Of a stretch of DNA of 64,000 nucleotides, positions 18,661 to 28,036 are shown piece by piece. Each line of letters starts with the position of its first letter. Position 1 is the first letter of the stretch. Where the stretch lies: NCBI GenBank assembly GCA_030550535.1, contig JAUQPF010000007.1, positions 43,988-107,987 on the forward strand. The letters run 5' to 3'. Source of the stretch: Candidatus Bipolaricaulota bacterium (GTDB lineage: Bacteria; Bipolaricaulota; Bipolaricaulia; Bipolaricaulales; Bipolaricaulaceae). A model generated the notes under the pieces. The model was not told where the DNA came from, searched no databases, and saw only the letters and a program-made list of their open reading frames with translations. A program made the translations under genes and the position numbers.

Positions 18661-19824
18661 CTAGCGCGTGAGCGGGTAGAGGGCCCGCACGGCGAGCATC
18701 TCCTCGCGCGTCTTGGGCTTGGGCACGGCGATCTCGCCGGAGAGGATCTTGGCCTCAAGCTCGTCCACGGCCTGCCAGATCCACGCGGGGATGGCGGCGC
18801 GCATGGCCTTCCAGTTCTCGATGATGCGGGCCCGGTCGGCCTCGGTGATGGCGCCGGCCTTGATGCCGAACTCGATGAAGTCCAAAAGGTCGTCGTACCG
18901 GCTGATCCCCACGCCCTTGTTCTTGAGGCCCAAGGAGAGGAGGCCGCCCTGGAAGGTGCCCTCGTGGACCATCTTGATGGCCGTGTAGCAGCCCACGTCC
19001 ACGCGCTTCATCATGGAGGCCACGACTTTATTGCCGTCGCCCATCCAGTCCTGGTTGGCGTCGACACCGATCATGAAGGGCGGGCCCGCCTCCCGGCCCT
19101 CGCGGGCAAGCTTGGCCGTCACGGCCTCGAGGATCCCGATGCCCAAGGGGCCGGCCACGTTGTACACGGCCACCGCGCCCTGCTCCAGCTGGGCCTCGGC
19201 CGCAGCCTTCCCCTTGGCGATGTCCGAGAAGGTCCCGGTGTACACCCAAAGGAGGCCCACGTCCGCGGTCTTCCCCGTGACCTCCGCGTACTTCCGAAGG
19301 CCCCAGTCGATGCCGAAGCGGTAGCCGCCCTCGAAGTGGTAGAGGACAGGGATCTCGATGCCCAGGACCACGCCCACGTAGGGGTAGCCGTAGTGGGCGG
19401 CGAGCATGCCGGCCAGGGCGCCCACCAGGGCCGAGCCCTCCTGCTCCTCAAACACGATGGAAAGGACGTTGGGATGGGGGACCACCGCGTCGATGATGGC
19501 GAACTTCTGGTTGGGGAACTCCGGGGCCACCACGTTCAGGGCGTCCGCAAGGAGGAAGCCCACGCAAATGATGAGGTCGAACTGCCGGGAGCGGGCGGCG
19601 TTGCGAATGTTCGGGAGGTAATCCGCGGAGGTAGCGGACTGAATCTCCACCATTTCCCAACCGAAATCGGCGCAGGCCTCCTCCGTGCCTTTGAAGGCCA
19701 TGTCGTTGAAGGAGAGGTCGCCGCGGCCGCCCACGTCGAGGATGAGGGCCACGCGCCCGGCCCAGACCGGGAGGGCCACCAGCACCATCGCCAAAACCGC
19801 AACCCCGATGCGCCTCAGCGCCAT
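18661..19824 (-). CDS. BMP family ABC transporter substrate-binding protein (PnrA/Med-like)
   Basis: Start ATG 19824 after AGGAGG; signal peptide; VALILDVGGRGDLSFNDMAFKG, IGVDANQDWMG. Confidence 0.9.
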   Translation of the reverse strand: MALRRIGVAVLAMVLVALPVWAGRVALILDVGGRGDLSFNDMAFKGTEEACADFGWEMVEIQSATSADYLPNIRNAARSRQFDLIICVGFLLADALNVVAPEFPNQKFAIIDAVVPHPNVLSIVFEEQEGSALVGALAGMLAAHYGYPYVGVVLGIEIPVLYHFEGGYRFGIDWGLRKYAEVTGKTADVGLLWVYTGTFSDIAKGKAAAEAQLEQGAVAVYNVAGPLGIGILEAVTAKLAREGREAGPPFMIGVDANQDWMGDGNKVVASMMKRVDVGCYTAIKMVHEGTFQGGLLSLGLKNKGVGISRYDDLLDFIEFGIKAGAITEADRARIIENWKAMRAAIPAWIWQAVDELEAKILSGEIAVPKPKTREEMLAVRALYPLTR

Positions 19825-19883
19825 AAACCTACCTCCTTTCGGCACATGGCCGCGTTTGAGCTATGCTACCCGAAAGCGCGGGG

Positions 19884-19920
19884 CGTGAAAAGAGGGGAGG
19901 GGCTTTTCGCCCCTCCCCCG
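19884..19920 (-). terminator. Intrinsic terminator after histidine kinase/response regulator transcript
   Basis: Minus strand GGGGAGGGGC-GAAAA-GCCCCTCCCC-TCTTTTC. Confidence 0.8.
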
Positions 19921-19950
19921 GCGAGGAGGAAGGAGGCCAGGAGGGGGTCA

Positions 19951-20049
19951 TGGGGCGTGCTTCGCCGATTCGAACGGCCACCCGCCCGCTGGAGGGCCAG
20001 CAGGAGGGGCTGGAAACCCCGTTGGGCCGGCGCCACGCCTCGCACGCCC
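19951..20049 (-). other. tRNA-like element with long variable arm (candidate only; unusual or degenerate)
   Basis: 99 nt: 5' GGGCGTGC pairs 3' GCACGCCC; GTTCGAATC T-loop; 7-nt loop TTTCCAG on a GGGG/CCCC stem; variable-arm hairpin CTGCTGG-CCCT-CCAGCGG; D-arm and inner acceptor poor. Confidence 0.3.
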
Positions 20050-20138
20050 AGGCCACCCCCACCTTAGGCCTGGGCGCAAACAGGGGATACGACAGACGTC
20101 GCGGGAAGAGGGGACCTTCGCGGCCTACGGACCGGACG

Positions 20139-20579
20139 CTAGTCCGGAAGCTTCGCGATCCGCCAGTACTCCCAAACGGTGCTGAGGAGGCGCTCGAACT
20201 CCTCGGGCGATGCGGGCTTCTGCAGGAACCCCGCGGCCCCGGAATCGTAGGCCCGCACCATCTCCTCCTCGTCGGTGGAGACGGTGAACACGATCACCGG
20301 GATCTTGCGGAGCTTCTCGTCCTTTTTGATCTCGTTGAGGACGTCCAGACCGTGCTTCTTGGGGAGGTAAAGATCCAAAAGGACGAGGTTGGGCCGGGGC
20401 GCCTGGGCGTAGTTCTTGCGGCGGAAGAGGAAGTCCAGGGCCTCCTCCCCGTCCTTGGCCCAAAAGAGATCGTAGCGCACATTGGCCTTCTCCAGGCTCC
20501 GCACGGACCGCTCGATGAGCTCGTAGTGCAGAGGGTCGTCCTCCACCACCAGGATCGTCATCCGGCGTTCAACGGGCAT
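20139..20579 (-). CDS. Receiver-only response regulator (Rcp1-like)
   Basis: ILVVEDDPLHYELIERSV, LVLLDLYLPKKHGLDVL, VFTVSTDEEEM, FLQKP. Confidence 0.9.
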   Translation of the reverse strand: MPVERRMTILVVEDDPLHYELIERSVRSLEKANVRYDLFWAKDGEEALDFLFRRKNYAQAPRPNLVLLDLYLPKKHGLDVLNEIKKDEKLRKIPVIVFTVSTDEEEMVRAYDSGAAGFLQKPASPEEFERLLSTVWEYWRIAKLPD

Positions 20580-22389
20580 CGCTCCCCACCCCTTTTCTCA
20601 CCGGCTGCCGGGGCAGGGTGAAGTAGAAGGTGGCACCCTGCCCGAGCTGGGACTCCGCCCAGATCCGGCCGCCGTGCTCCTCCACGATGCGGCGACAGAT
20701 GGCCAATCCCGCACCGGTCCCCTCCTTCGTGGTGTCCAACCGCTCGAAAAGCTGAAAGATTTTCTCCAGGTACTCCCCGGGAATCCCAGGACCGTTGTCC
20801 CGCACCCAGAAGAGGTAGGTGTCCCCCCGGTGGGGCCTCCATCCCACTTCCACCACCGGCGTGTCCTTGTCGTGGAACTTCACGGCGTTGTGAAGGAGGT
20901 TGGCAAAAAGCTCAGCCAAGAGGCGCGGCCTTCCGTACACCACGGGGAGGTCCGGGGCCACCCGCAGCTCCGCCCGCGCCAGGGCCGGACCCAAATCCTC
21001 CCGCACCTCCGTCAAAAGCCGGTTGAGGTCCACCGGTTCGAACTGGGAGGGGTCCAAGCGCATCTTGGCGTAGCGGTTGAGGTCCTCGATCATGCGATCC
21101 ATGCGCTCCAGACTCCGCTTGGCGTTCTCCAGGTCCTCCCGGACCTGCGGGGGAAGGGTGCCGTCGGCCTGGGCCAGCACGAGGTGGAGCCGTCCCAACG
21201 CGGCCCGCGCGGGGTTGCGCAACTGATGCGAAAGCGCGGCGTTGAAGGCCTTGAGGCGCTCGTTCGTCTCCTCCAAAAGCCTTTTTTGCTCGCGGAGCTC
21301 CCCCTCCAAGCGCTTGAGGGGCGTGATGTCCGCAAAATAGTCCACCCGCCCGCCTTTGTAGTCCTTGGTGGCCAAGGGCAAGGAGCGGTACTGCAGGATC
21401 CTCTCCTCGCGCCCTTTGCCGGGGCGGACCTGGACCACAAGGCCCTCCTCGCTCAGGCCCGCCTGGTAGATCTCCCGCACCCGGGCGTAGAAGGCCTCGC
21501 CCTCCTCGAGCACCATGCTGACCCGCTCCATGAGCTGGAGGGCGTGGCGGCCAAACCACTGGTCGCGCTCAAGCCCGAAGAACTGGCTCACCGCAAGGTT
21601 GGCCCAGAGCACCTCGCCCTTGGCGTCCACAAGGATCAACCCCAGATCCAAGGTGTCCAGGCCCGCTTCGATCATGCAGCGGTAACGGGCCTGCATCTGG
21701 TTGAGCTCGTATTCGAGCTTCTTGAGGTCCGAAAGGTCGCGGGCTTCCAAGACCGCGAACCTTCCGGTGATGCGGCGGGCCTGCACCTCCACGGGCAGGC
21801 TGCGCTTGTCCTCGGTGAGGAAGCGCAGGGCGAGGTCCCGCAATTCCCCGCGCTCGAAAAGCCGTTCCAATTCCAGCCGAAACTCGTCGAGGTTCTGGGG
21901 GTGCACGTACTCCGTGACGTGGAGGCTGCGGCGGTGGGGCCAGCCCAAAAGCTCCAAGGAGCGGCGGTTGCGCCGCACCACGTTCCCCTCGCGGTCGATC
22001 ACGTGCAGGATGTTGAGGGAGTTCTCGAACACCTCCTCGCCATACGCTCGCTCCAGCTGGCGGTGGGTTTGGCGGCGGGAGGTCCCCTGGCGCAGGGCAA
22101 AGCCCAGCCCCCCGCTCACCAAGGCCAAGCCCGCAAGGAAAAGGGCTTGAGAGGCGAAGACGGGGAGGGGCTGGCGGGCGAAGGCGGGGGCGCCCACGGC
22201 CAGACTCGCGAGGGGCGCCCAAAGCCCCTTGGGCCAGCCCAAAAGAACCGCGGCCATCCCCGTCCATAGCCCGCTCACCACCAGGAAACGCAGGGGATCG
22301 TCGACCCAGTCCAAGGCCCAAATCAGAATGGACCAGAAAAGAAAAGAGAGCCCCAAACCAAGCCAAAGGGCGAAGCGTGTGCGGCGCAT
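20569..22389 (-). CDS. PAS domain sensor histidine kinase
   Basis: N-terminal TM segments, PAS regions, H-box ALSHQLRNPARAALG, LHNAVKFHD, RDNGPGIP, GTGAGLAICRRIVEEHGG. Confidence 0.9.
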   Translation of the reverse strand: MRRTRFALWLGLGLSFLFWSILIWALDWVDDPLRFLVVSGLWTGMAAVLLGWPKGLWAPLASLAVGAPAFARQPLPVFASQALFLAGLALVSGGLGFALRQGTSRRQTHRQLERAYGEEVFENSLNILHVIDREGNVVRRNRRSLELLGWPHRRSLHVTEYVHPQNLDEFRLELERLFERGELRDLALRFLTEDKRSLPVEVQARRITGRFAVLEARDLSDLKKLEYELNQMQARYRCMIEAGLDTLDLGLILVDAKGEVLWANLAVSQFFGLERDQWFGRHALQLMERVSMVLEEGEAFYARVREIYQAGLSEEGLVVQVRPGKGREERILQYRSLPLATKDYKGGRVDYFADITPLKRLEGELREQKRLLEETNERLKAFNAALSHQLRNPARAALGRLHLVLAQADGTLPPQVREDLENAKRSLERMDRMIEDLNRYAKMRLDPSQFEPVDLNRLLTEVREDLGPALARAELRVAPDLPVVYGRPRLLAELFANLLHNAVKFHDKDTPVVEVGWRPHRGDTYLFWVRDNGPGIPGEYLEKIFQLFERLDTTKEGTGAGLAICRRIVEEHGGRIWAESQLGQGATFYFTLPRQPVRKGVGSDAR

Positions 22390-22443
22390 GGCCTTCGGTT
22401 TTACTGCGGGCCTGCGCTCCCTGCCAAGGACAGAGGTCCGCGC

Positions 22444-23127
22444 CTAAATGATGATGGCCTTGTCCACTTCGAGGGAAAAGGGCTCAGCCAGGCGCCGCAG
22501 GTAATCCTCTTTGAGCACGTTGATGCGGCGGTTATCCACGCTGATGATGCCCCGCGACTCGAGCTCGCTTAGGGTGCGGATGGCCGTCTTGGAGGACACC
22601 CCCGCCATCTCCGCGAGCTCCGCCCGCGAAAGCTCCAAGCCCAAGCGGTCCAGGGCGAGGATGAGGCGGGCCAGCCGCTCTTTGCTGGAGGCGTAGGAGC
22701 GCTCCGCAAGCTTGTTCTGAAAAGCCTTGAGCTCGAGCGAAAGGTACTCGAAGAAGCGGAAGATCACCTTGGGGTGGTGCTCGAGGAAAAAGAAAAAGTC
22801 GCCGCGCTCGATGAACCCCACGGTGGAGGGGATGAGGGTTTTGGCGTAGGCGTTGTGGACGCCCTTGTCGAAGAGGGTGGTCTCGCCCAGAAGGCCTCCC
22901 GGCCCCACGATCTTGAGGATCTGGGACTTCCCCTTGGCGCTGCGCTTGACGAGCTTCACCGCCCCTTTGAACACAAGGTAAAAGCCGAACGCGGGCGCTC
23001 CCTCCATGAAGATGAGCTCTTCCTCCCCGTAGTCGATCTTGCGCACGAGCCCCGCGAGTTTCTGGAGCTCCTCGGGCTTGAGGTCGCGGAACACCCGGAA
23101 ATCCTTGAGTTCGACCATTCCCTTCAC
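22444..23127 (-). CDS. Crp/Fnr family transcriptional regulator
   Basis: cNMP-binding domain (GFYLVFKGAVKLVKRSAKGKSQILKIVGPGGLLGETTLF) and HTH RAELAEMAGVSSKTAIRTLSELESRGII. Confidence 0.9.
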   Translation of the reverse strand: MKGMVELKDFRVFRDLKPEELQKLAGLVRKIDYGEEELIFMEGAPAFGFYLVFKGAVKLVKRSAKGKSQILKIVGPGGLLGETTLFDKGVHNAYAKTLIPSTVGFIERGDFFFFLEHHPKVIFRFFEYLSLELKAFQNKLAERSYASSKERLARLILALDRLGLELSRAELAEMAGVSSKTAIRTLSELESRGIISVDNRRINVLKEDYLRRLAEPFSLEVDKAIII

Positions 23128-23169
23128 CCTGGCGGGAGTCTACCGTGCGGCCGCCCATCCCGTCAAATC

Positions 23170-23197
23170 TTGACAGGTCCAAGGCCATCCGTAGAAT
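23170..23197 (+). promoter_or_regulatory. Sigma70-type promoter for tRNA-Leu(-gatA)
   Basis: TTGACA-N16-TAGAAT, 10 nt before mature tRNA 5' end. Confidence 0.75.
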
Positions 23198-23207
23198 GCG
23201 CGAGACC

Positions 23208-23298
23208 GCCGGGGTGGCGGAATTGGCAGACGCGCTGGACTCAGGATCCAGTGGGGTAACCACCCCCCGTGTGGGTTCAAGTCCCACCCCCGGCACCA
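23208..23298 (+). tRNA. tRNA-Leu (anticodon CAG), CCA encoded
   Basis: GCCGGGGTGGCGGAATTGGCAGACGCGCTGGACTCAGGATCC...GGGTTCAAGTCCCACCCCCGGCACCA; class II variable arm. Confidence 0.97.
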
Positions 23299-23302
23299 GG
23301 CC

Positions 23303-24703
23303 TTGACTCCCCTGGATCTGAGCGAAGCCCTCCGCGCCCTTGAAGAAAAAAGGCTCTCCCTTTCTGCGATCGTGGACGAGCTTTTTCGGGTCATCTCCGA
23401 GCGGGAACCCACCGTGCGCGCCTTTTTGACCCTTGCGGACAAGGAGGAGCTGAAAGCTCAAGCCTCCGCCCAAAAAGAGAAGCCCCTGAGGGGCCTTCCC
23501 ATCGCCGTGAAGGACAACATCTGCACCGTGGAGTTCCCCACCACCTGCGCCTCCAAGCTCCTTGAGCGCTACCGCTCGCCCTTTGAGGCCACGGCGGTGG
23601 CCCGGCTCAAGGCCGCAGGAATGGTGGTGCAGGGGAAGACCAATTTGGACGAGTTCGCCATGGGTTCCTCCACGGAGAACTCGGCGTTCGGGCCCACCCG
23701 CAATCCTTGGGACCCGGAGCGGGTCCCCGGGGGATCCTCGGGCGGCTCGGCGGCGGCGGTGGCTGCGGGCGAGGCCCTGGCCGCCCTGGGTTCGGATACC
23801 GGCGGATCCGTGCGCCAGCCCGCGGCCTTGTGCGGCGTGGTGGGCCTGCGCCCCACCTACGGCCTTGTGTCCCGCTACGGCCTCGTGGCCTTCGCCTCCT
23901 CCCTCGATACCATCGGCCCCTTAACGCGAAGCGTGCGCGACGCGGCCCTCCTCCTTTCCGTGATCGCAGGCCACGACCCCAAGGACTCCACAAGCCTTCC
24001 TGTGCCCCCTCAGGACTACACGCAGGGGCTGCGCCCAAGCCTGGCGGGGCTTCGGCTCGGCCTCCCCGTGGAGTACGTGCCCAAGGAACTCGGACCGGAG
24101 GTCCTGGCCCTGGTGGAGCGGTGGTGCGCGACCATCGAGGAGCTGGGGGGCCAGGTGGTGCGCCTTTCCCTTCCCCTCACGGAATATGCTCTGCCCACCT
24201 ACTACCTCATCGCCTCGGCCGAGGCCTCGGCCAACCTCGCCCGCTACGACGGGGTGCGCTACACCCTGCGCGTTCCCGCGGAGGGGGTGGGGGAGATGAT
24301 CGCCCAATCCCGTGCTCTTGGGTTCGGTCGGGAGGTGAAGCGGCGCATCGCCCTCGGAACCTTCGCCCTCTCCGCCGGCTACTACGACCAGTACTACGGA
24401 AAAGCGCAGCGCGTGCGCACCCTCATCGCCCAGGAGTTCGCAGAGGCCTTCCAAAGGGTGGACCTGATCTTTGGGCCCACCTCGCCCACCCCGGCGTTCC
24501 GTCTGGGGGAGAAGGCCGATCCCTTGAGCATGTACCTCTCCGATCTCTTCACGATCCCCTCGGCCTTGGCGGGTCTTCCGGCCATCTCCATCCCCGGGGG
24601 CAGGGTCGATGGGCTTCCCTTCGGGCTTCAGCTCATCGGGCCGCGTCTTTCGGAGGCCCGGCTCCTCTCCGCCGCCTTGGCCCTCGAGGAGGCGCTGCGC
24701 TAG
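23303..24703 (+). CDS. gatA: Asp-tRNA(Asn)/Glu-tRNA(Gln) amidotransferase subunit A
   Basis: TTG start; [72 protein letters not shown]. Confidence 0.95.
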   Translation: MTPLDLSEALRALEEKRLSLSAIVDELFRVISEREPTVRAFLTLADKEELKAQASAQKEKPLRGLPIAVKDNICTVEFPTTCASKLLERYRSPFEATAVARLKAAGMVVQGKTNLDEFAMGSSTENSAFGPTRNPWDPERVPGGSSGGSAAAVAAGEALAALGSDTGGSVRQPAALCGVVGLRPTYGLVSRYGLVAFASSLDTIGPLTRSVRDAALLLSVIAGHDPKDSTSLPVPPQDYTQGLRPSLAGLRLGLPVEYVPKELGPEVLALVERWCATIEELGGQVVRLSLPLTEYALPTYYLIASAEASANLARYDGVRYTLRVPAEGVGEMIAQSRALGFGREVKRRIALGTFALSAGYYDQYYGKAQRVRTLIAQEFAEAFQRVDLIFGPTSPTPAFRLGEKADPLSMYLSDLFTIPSALAGLPAISIPGGRVDGLPFGLQLIGPRLSEARLLSAALALEEALR

Positions 24704-24706
24704 GGC

Positions 24707-25822
24707 GTGAAAAACTTTGACGTGGCGGTGGTGGGCGCGGGGCCTGCGGGATCCCTTGCCGCTTGCGCCGCAGCGAAAGCCGGAGCCCGTGTTCTTCTTG
24801 TGGAGCGCGCCCCCCTCCGCGAGGCCCGCTGCGCCGGCCTTGTGAGCCTGACCACGAAGGATCGCCTTTCCGTACCCCCCCACCTCGTGCTCCGGGAGAT
24901 CCGGGGCGTGAGGGTCTTCGGCCCGGATGGCCCGGTCCTGGAGCTGCGCGCGGAGAACCCCAAGGCCGTGGTGCTGGACCGCACCGGCCTGGATCGCTGG
25001 CTGCGCCAAAAAGCCCAGGAACAGGGAGCGGAGTTCTGGCCGGTTCCCCTCCTGGCCGTTGAGCGCGATCTGCTCCACTGCGGCCAGGAACGGGTGACCT
25101 TCGCAGTCCTCATCGGGGCGGACGGGGCGCGAAGTTTCGTGCGAAAGTCTTTGGGCCTTCCCGGCCCGGCGGAGGAGCTCGTGGGCATCCAGGCCGTGGT
25201 GGAAGCCGAGCTCGGGGACGAAGTCCAGGTCTTCCTCGGAATCGTCCCCGATTTCTTCGGCTGGGCCGTGCCCGCGGAGGAGGGGGTGAGCCGGGTGGGC
25301 CTGGCCACGACCCAGGGACGCGCCGCTCCCGACCTCCTCCGCGCCCTTCTGCGCGCACATTTCCCGGGGGCGCGGGTTCGCAAAGTCCAGGCGGGGCTCA
25401 TCCCCAGCGGGCCGCCCGCGCGCACCGCGGGAGAAAACGTCCTCCTTGTGGGCAACGCCGCGGCCCAGGTCAAGCCCCTCACCGGCGGGGGCCTCGCCTT
25501 CCTCGCCCTGTGCGCCCCGCTTGGGGGGGAGCTGGCGGCCCAAGGGCCGGAAGGACCCGGCCGCTACGAGGGATCTTGGCGCCAAAGGCTTGGGGAGGAG
25601 CTCTCCTTTCAGCTCTCCGCCCGCCAAGCCTTTTTGCAGTTAGGGCCCGCGCGGATTGCGGAAGCCCTGCGGGCCATGCCCCGAAACCTCCGGGAGTTCC
25701 TGGCCCAAGAGGGGGAGATCGATTCCTTCTCCCTCCTTCCCCGCAAGCTCCGGAGGCGGCCGGATCTTTGGCCTGGGCTCCTTGCTCTTTTGCGTTGGCT
25801 TCCGCGCGAGCTTCTGGGCTAA
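24707..25822 (+). CDS. NAD(P)/FAD-dependent oxidoreductase, geranylgeranyl reductase family
   Basis: DVAVVGAGPAGSLAACAAAKAGARVLLVERAP; VGNAAAQVKPLTGGGL. Confidence 0.85.
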   Translation: MKNFDVAVVGAGPAGSLAACAAAKAGARVLLVERAPLREARCAGLVSLTTKDRLSVPPHLVLREIRGVRVFGPDGPVLELRAENPKAVVLDRTGLDRWLRQKAQEQGAEFWPVPLLAVERDLLHCGQERVTFAVLIGADGARSFVRKSLGLPGPAEELVGIQAVVEAELGDEVQVFLGIVPDFFGWAVPAEEGVSRVGLATTQGRAAPDLLRALLRAHFPGARVRKVQAGLIPSGPPARTAGENVLLVGNAAAQVKPLTGGGLAFLALCAPLGGELAAQGPEGPGRYEGSWRQRLGEELSFQLSARQAFLQLGPARIAEALRAMPRNLREFLAQEGEIDSFSLLPRKLRRRPDLWPGLLALLRWLPRELLG

Positions 25823-25831
25823 ACTCCGGCC

Positions 25832-28016
25832 GTGCCCAAGGGGGCCAAAAAGGCGAGGGTTGAGGAGAAGGCTCGGCCGCGAAAGAAGCGGGCATGGATA
25901 GCTCGGCTCCGGCTCGGCCTTCTCCTTTGGCTTTTGGCCACCCAACCCCTCCTCTTCTCCCCCTGGAACACGGAGTACGGCTACGTAAAGAGCCTGTACA
26001 CGCTGGTCCTCGTGGGCCTGCTCCTCCTCCTTTGGGCTTGGGAAGGAGCCCGGGCCACGAGCTTCCGCCTGGAGTGGACCTGGCTTGGTTTCCTCATCCC
26101 CGCTTTCCTCCTGGCGGCCCTCCTCTCCCTCACCGGGCCCACCCCGGCCTGCGTGGTCCTCCAGTCCGCCGCGCTTTTCCTCTGTTTTGCCCTCCTTTTC
26201 CTCTTCGTGGTCAACGCCGACGAGGAGGCACACCCCAAGATCCTCACCGCCCTGCTCGTTGGGGCCTTTTTGAACGCGCTGTTTGGCCTGCTTCAGTACC
26301 TTGGGCGGGTCCCAGGGGGGCCGGGCGGCCGCGGCCCCAGCGCCATGATCGCCACCATGGGAAACCAGCAGTTCCTCGCGGGCTTCCTCTCCTACCTCGT
26401 CTTTCCGGGGCTGATTCTTTTGCGGGCCCAAAAGGGCTGGATACCCGCGGCGCTCGCTGTGGCCTTCAGCTTCGCTGTGATGCTTCTTACCCAGCAGATC
26501 GGCGTCCGTTTGGGGCTGGGCGCGGCCCTCGTCTTCTTCGCCTTTGGGGTGGGCTTTTGGCGGGTGAAGGTCCCTGAGCCCAAGCGCTGGGCCTTTGTGG
26601 CCATGCTGGCGCTCGCGGCCCTGGGGGCCACCCTGGGTTGGGCTCCTCACGGGCGGGGCCTTGGCCGCGGCCAGCGTTGGCCTCTACTTCCTTGGCCGGG
26701 CCCTCCGCCGCCTCCCCTTCCTTTGGCTGGGCGTGGCCGCAGGCCTCGTCCTGGCTGTGGTTTTGCTCCTTCCTGTGACCACCCCTCTTTCCGCGGTGCG
26801 CGCCCTCTGGCAGGCGAAATCCGGGGCCATCCGGGCCTGGGACTGGTGGGTGGGCTACGAGATGTGGCGGGACCACCCCGCCTTCGGGATCGGCCTTGGC
26901 GGCTACAAGATCTTCTTTGTGCCCTATAAACCCAAGTTCCTTGGGAGCCCGCGCGGCGCGGCCTACGCCTTCCCCTTCCCCCGCGCGGACCAGGCCCACA
27001 ACGAGTACGTGCAGGTGGCGGCCGAGCTGGGCACACTAGGGGCCCTCGTCCTCCTTGGCGGCCTGGCCCTCCTCGCCTACCTGGGGCTGGCCCGGCTCAC
27101 GCGGCAGCCCGACCCGCAGAGGAGGTTGGAGCTCCTCCTTCTGGGTGGGGGGCTCCTCACCGCCCTGGTCCACGCCGTCCCCACCTTCCCCTTCCACCTT
27201 CCCGCCTCAGGCCTGGCCTTCGTGGCCATCCTGGGCTTGGCCCTCTCCCCCCGCTACGGCCCCGTGGGAAGTTTCTCCTTCAGCCTGCGGGGGGTCGGAC
27301 GGAAGGCCGCCGTCGTGTTCCTGGCCCTCTTGGGCGGGGCCTTCGCGTTCTTCGCCGTGCGGGACGGGGTGGCCGACGGCCTTCTTCTCGCCGCGCAGGC
27401 CTCGTATTACATGGGCCGGCTGGACCAAGCGGAGGCCCAGATCGAGCGCGCCGTGCGCCTCGATTTCTGCCCCCGCGTCTCCCTCTATTGGCTCGGTCTC
27501 ATCAAGGCCCAGGCGGGGAAGCTGGCGGAGGCCAAGGAGGCGCTGCGGGCTTGCCTCAACCGCTACCGTCCGGAGGCCCTGTACCTGAACCTGGCGGGCG
27601 TGCACCTTCAACTCGGGGAGTACGGGGAGGCCCGGGCCCTCCTCACCGAGCTTTTGGCCACCGTGCCCTTCGCGGACATGGCCCGCGCCGCCTCCTATTA
27701 CCTGGCCGTCGTGGATTTGGCGGAGGGCCGCCTCCTCGAGGCCAAAACCCGCCTGGAGGAGCTCGTGCGCACCGATCCCCAGTTCGAGCGGGCCTGGATC
27801 CTCCTTGGGGAGGTGGCCAAGCGCCGCTCCCTCTGGGACGAGGCGAAAAGCCACTACCAGCGGGCCCTCCGGATCATCGACGAGAAAATCTCGGCGATCC
27901 AGGCGCGCCTAAGCCAGCCCCTTCCCCTCAAGGAGTACGGGGAGCTCCAAGGTCAGCTTGGGGTCCTGCGGGAGATGCGGCAGCGGGCCTTGCAGGCCCT
28001 GGAAGGCCTGCCCTAA
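25832..28016 (+). pseudogene. O-antigen ligase-like membrane protein with C-terminal TPRs, split by a frameshift
   Basis: ORFs 25832..26929 and 26595..28016 are complementary halves of one protein; frame changes near 26631-26645 (CTGGGTTGGG). Confidence 0.65.
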
Positions 28017-28036
28017 AGCCGTATAGTTTTCCGAAC

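Noticed and set aside
10823-19824. Two adjacent ABC importer operons as a genomic island
   Set aside because: Composition and codon usage look the same as the rest; no mobile-element signatures or flanking repeats.
19951-20049. Calling the element a functional tRNA-Sec or tRNA-Gly(TCC)
   Set aside because: Loop TTTCCAG has no TCA anticodon; the long variable arm is incompatible with tRNA-Gly; D-arm and inner acceptor pairing are weak. Kept only as a tRNA-like candidate.
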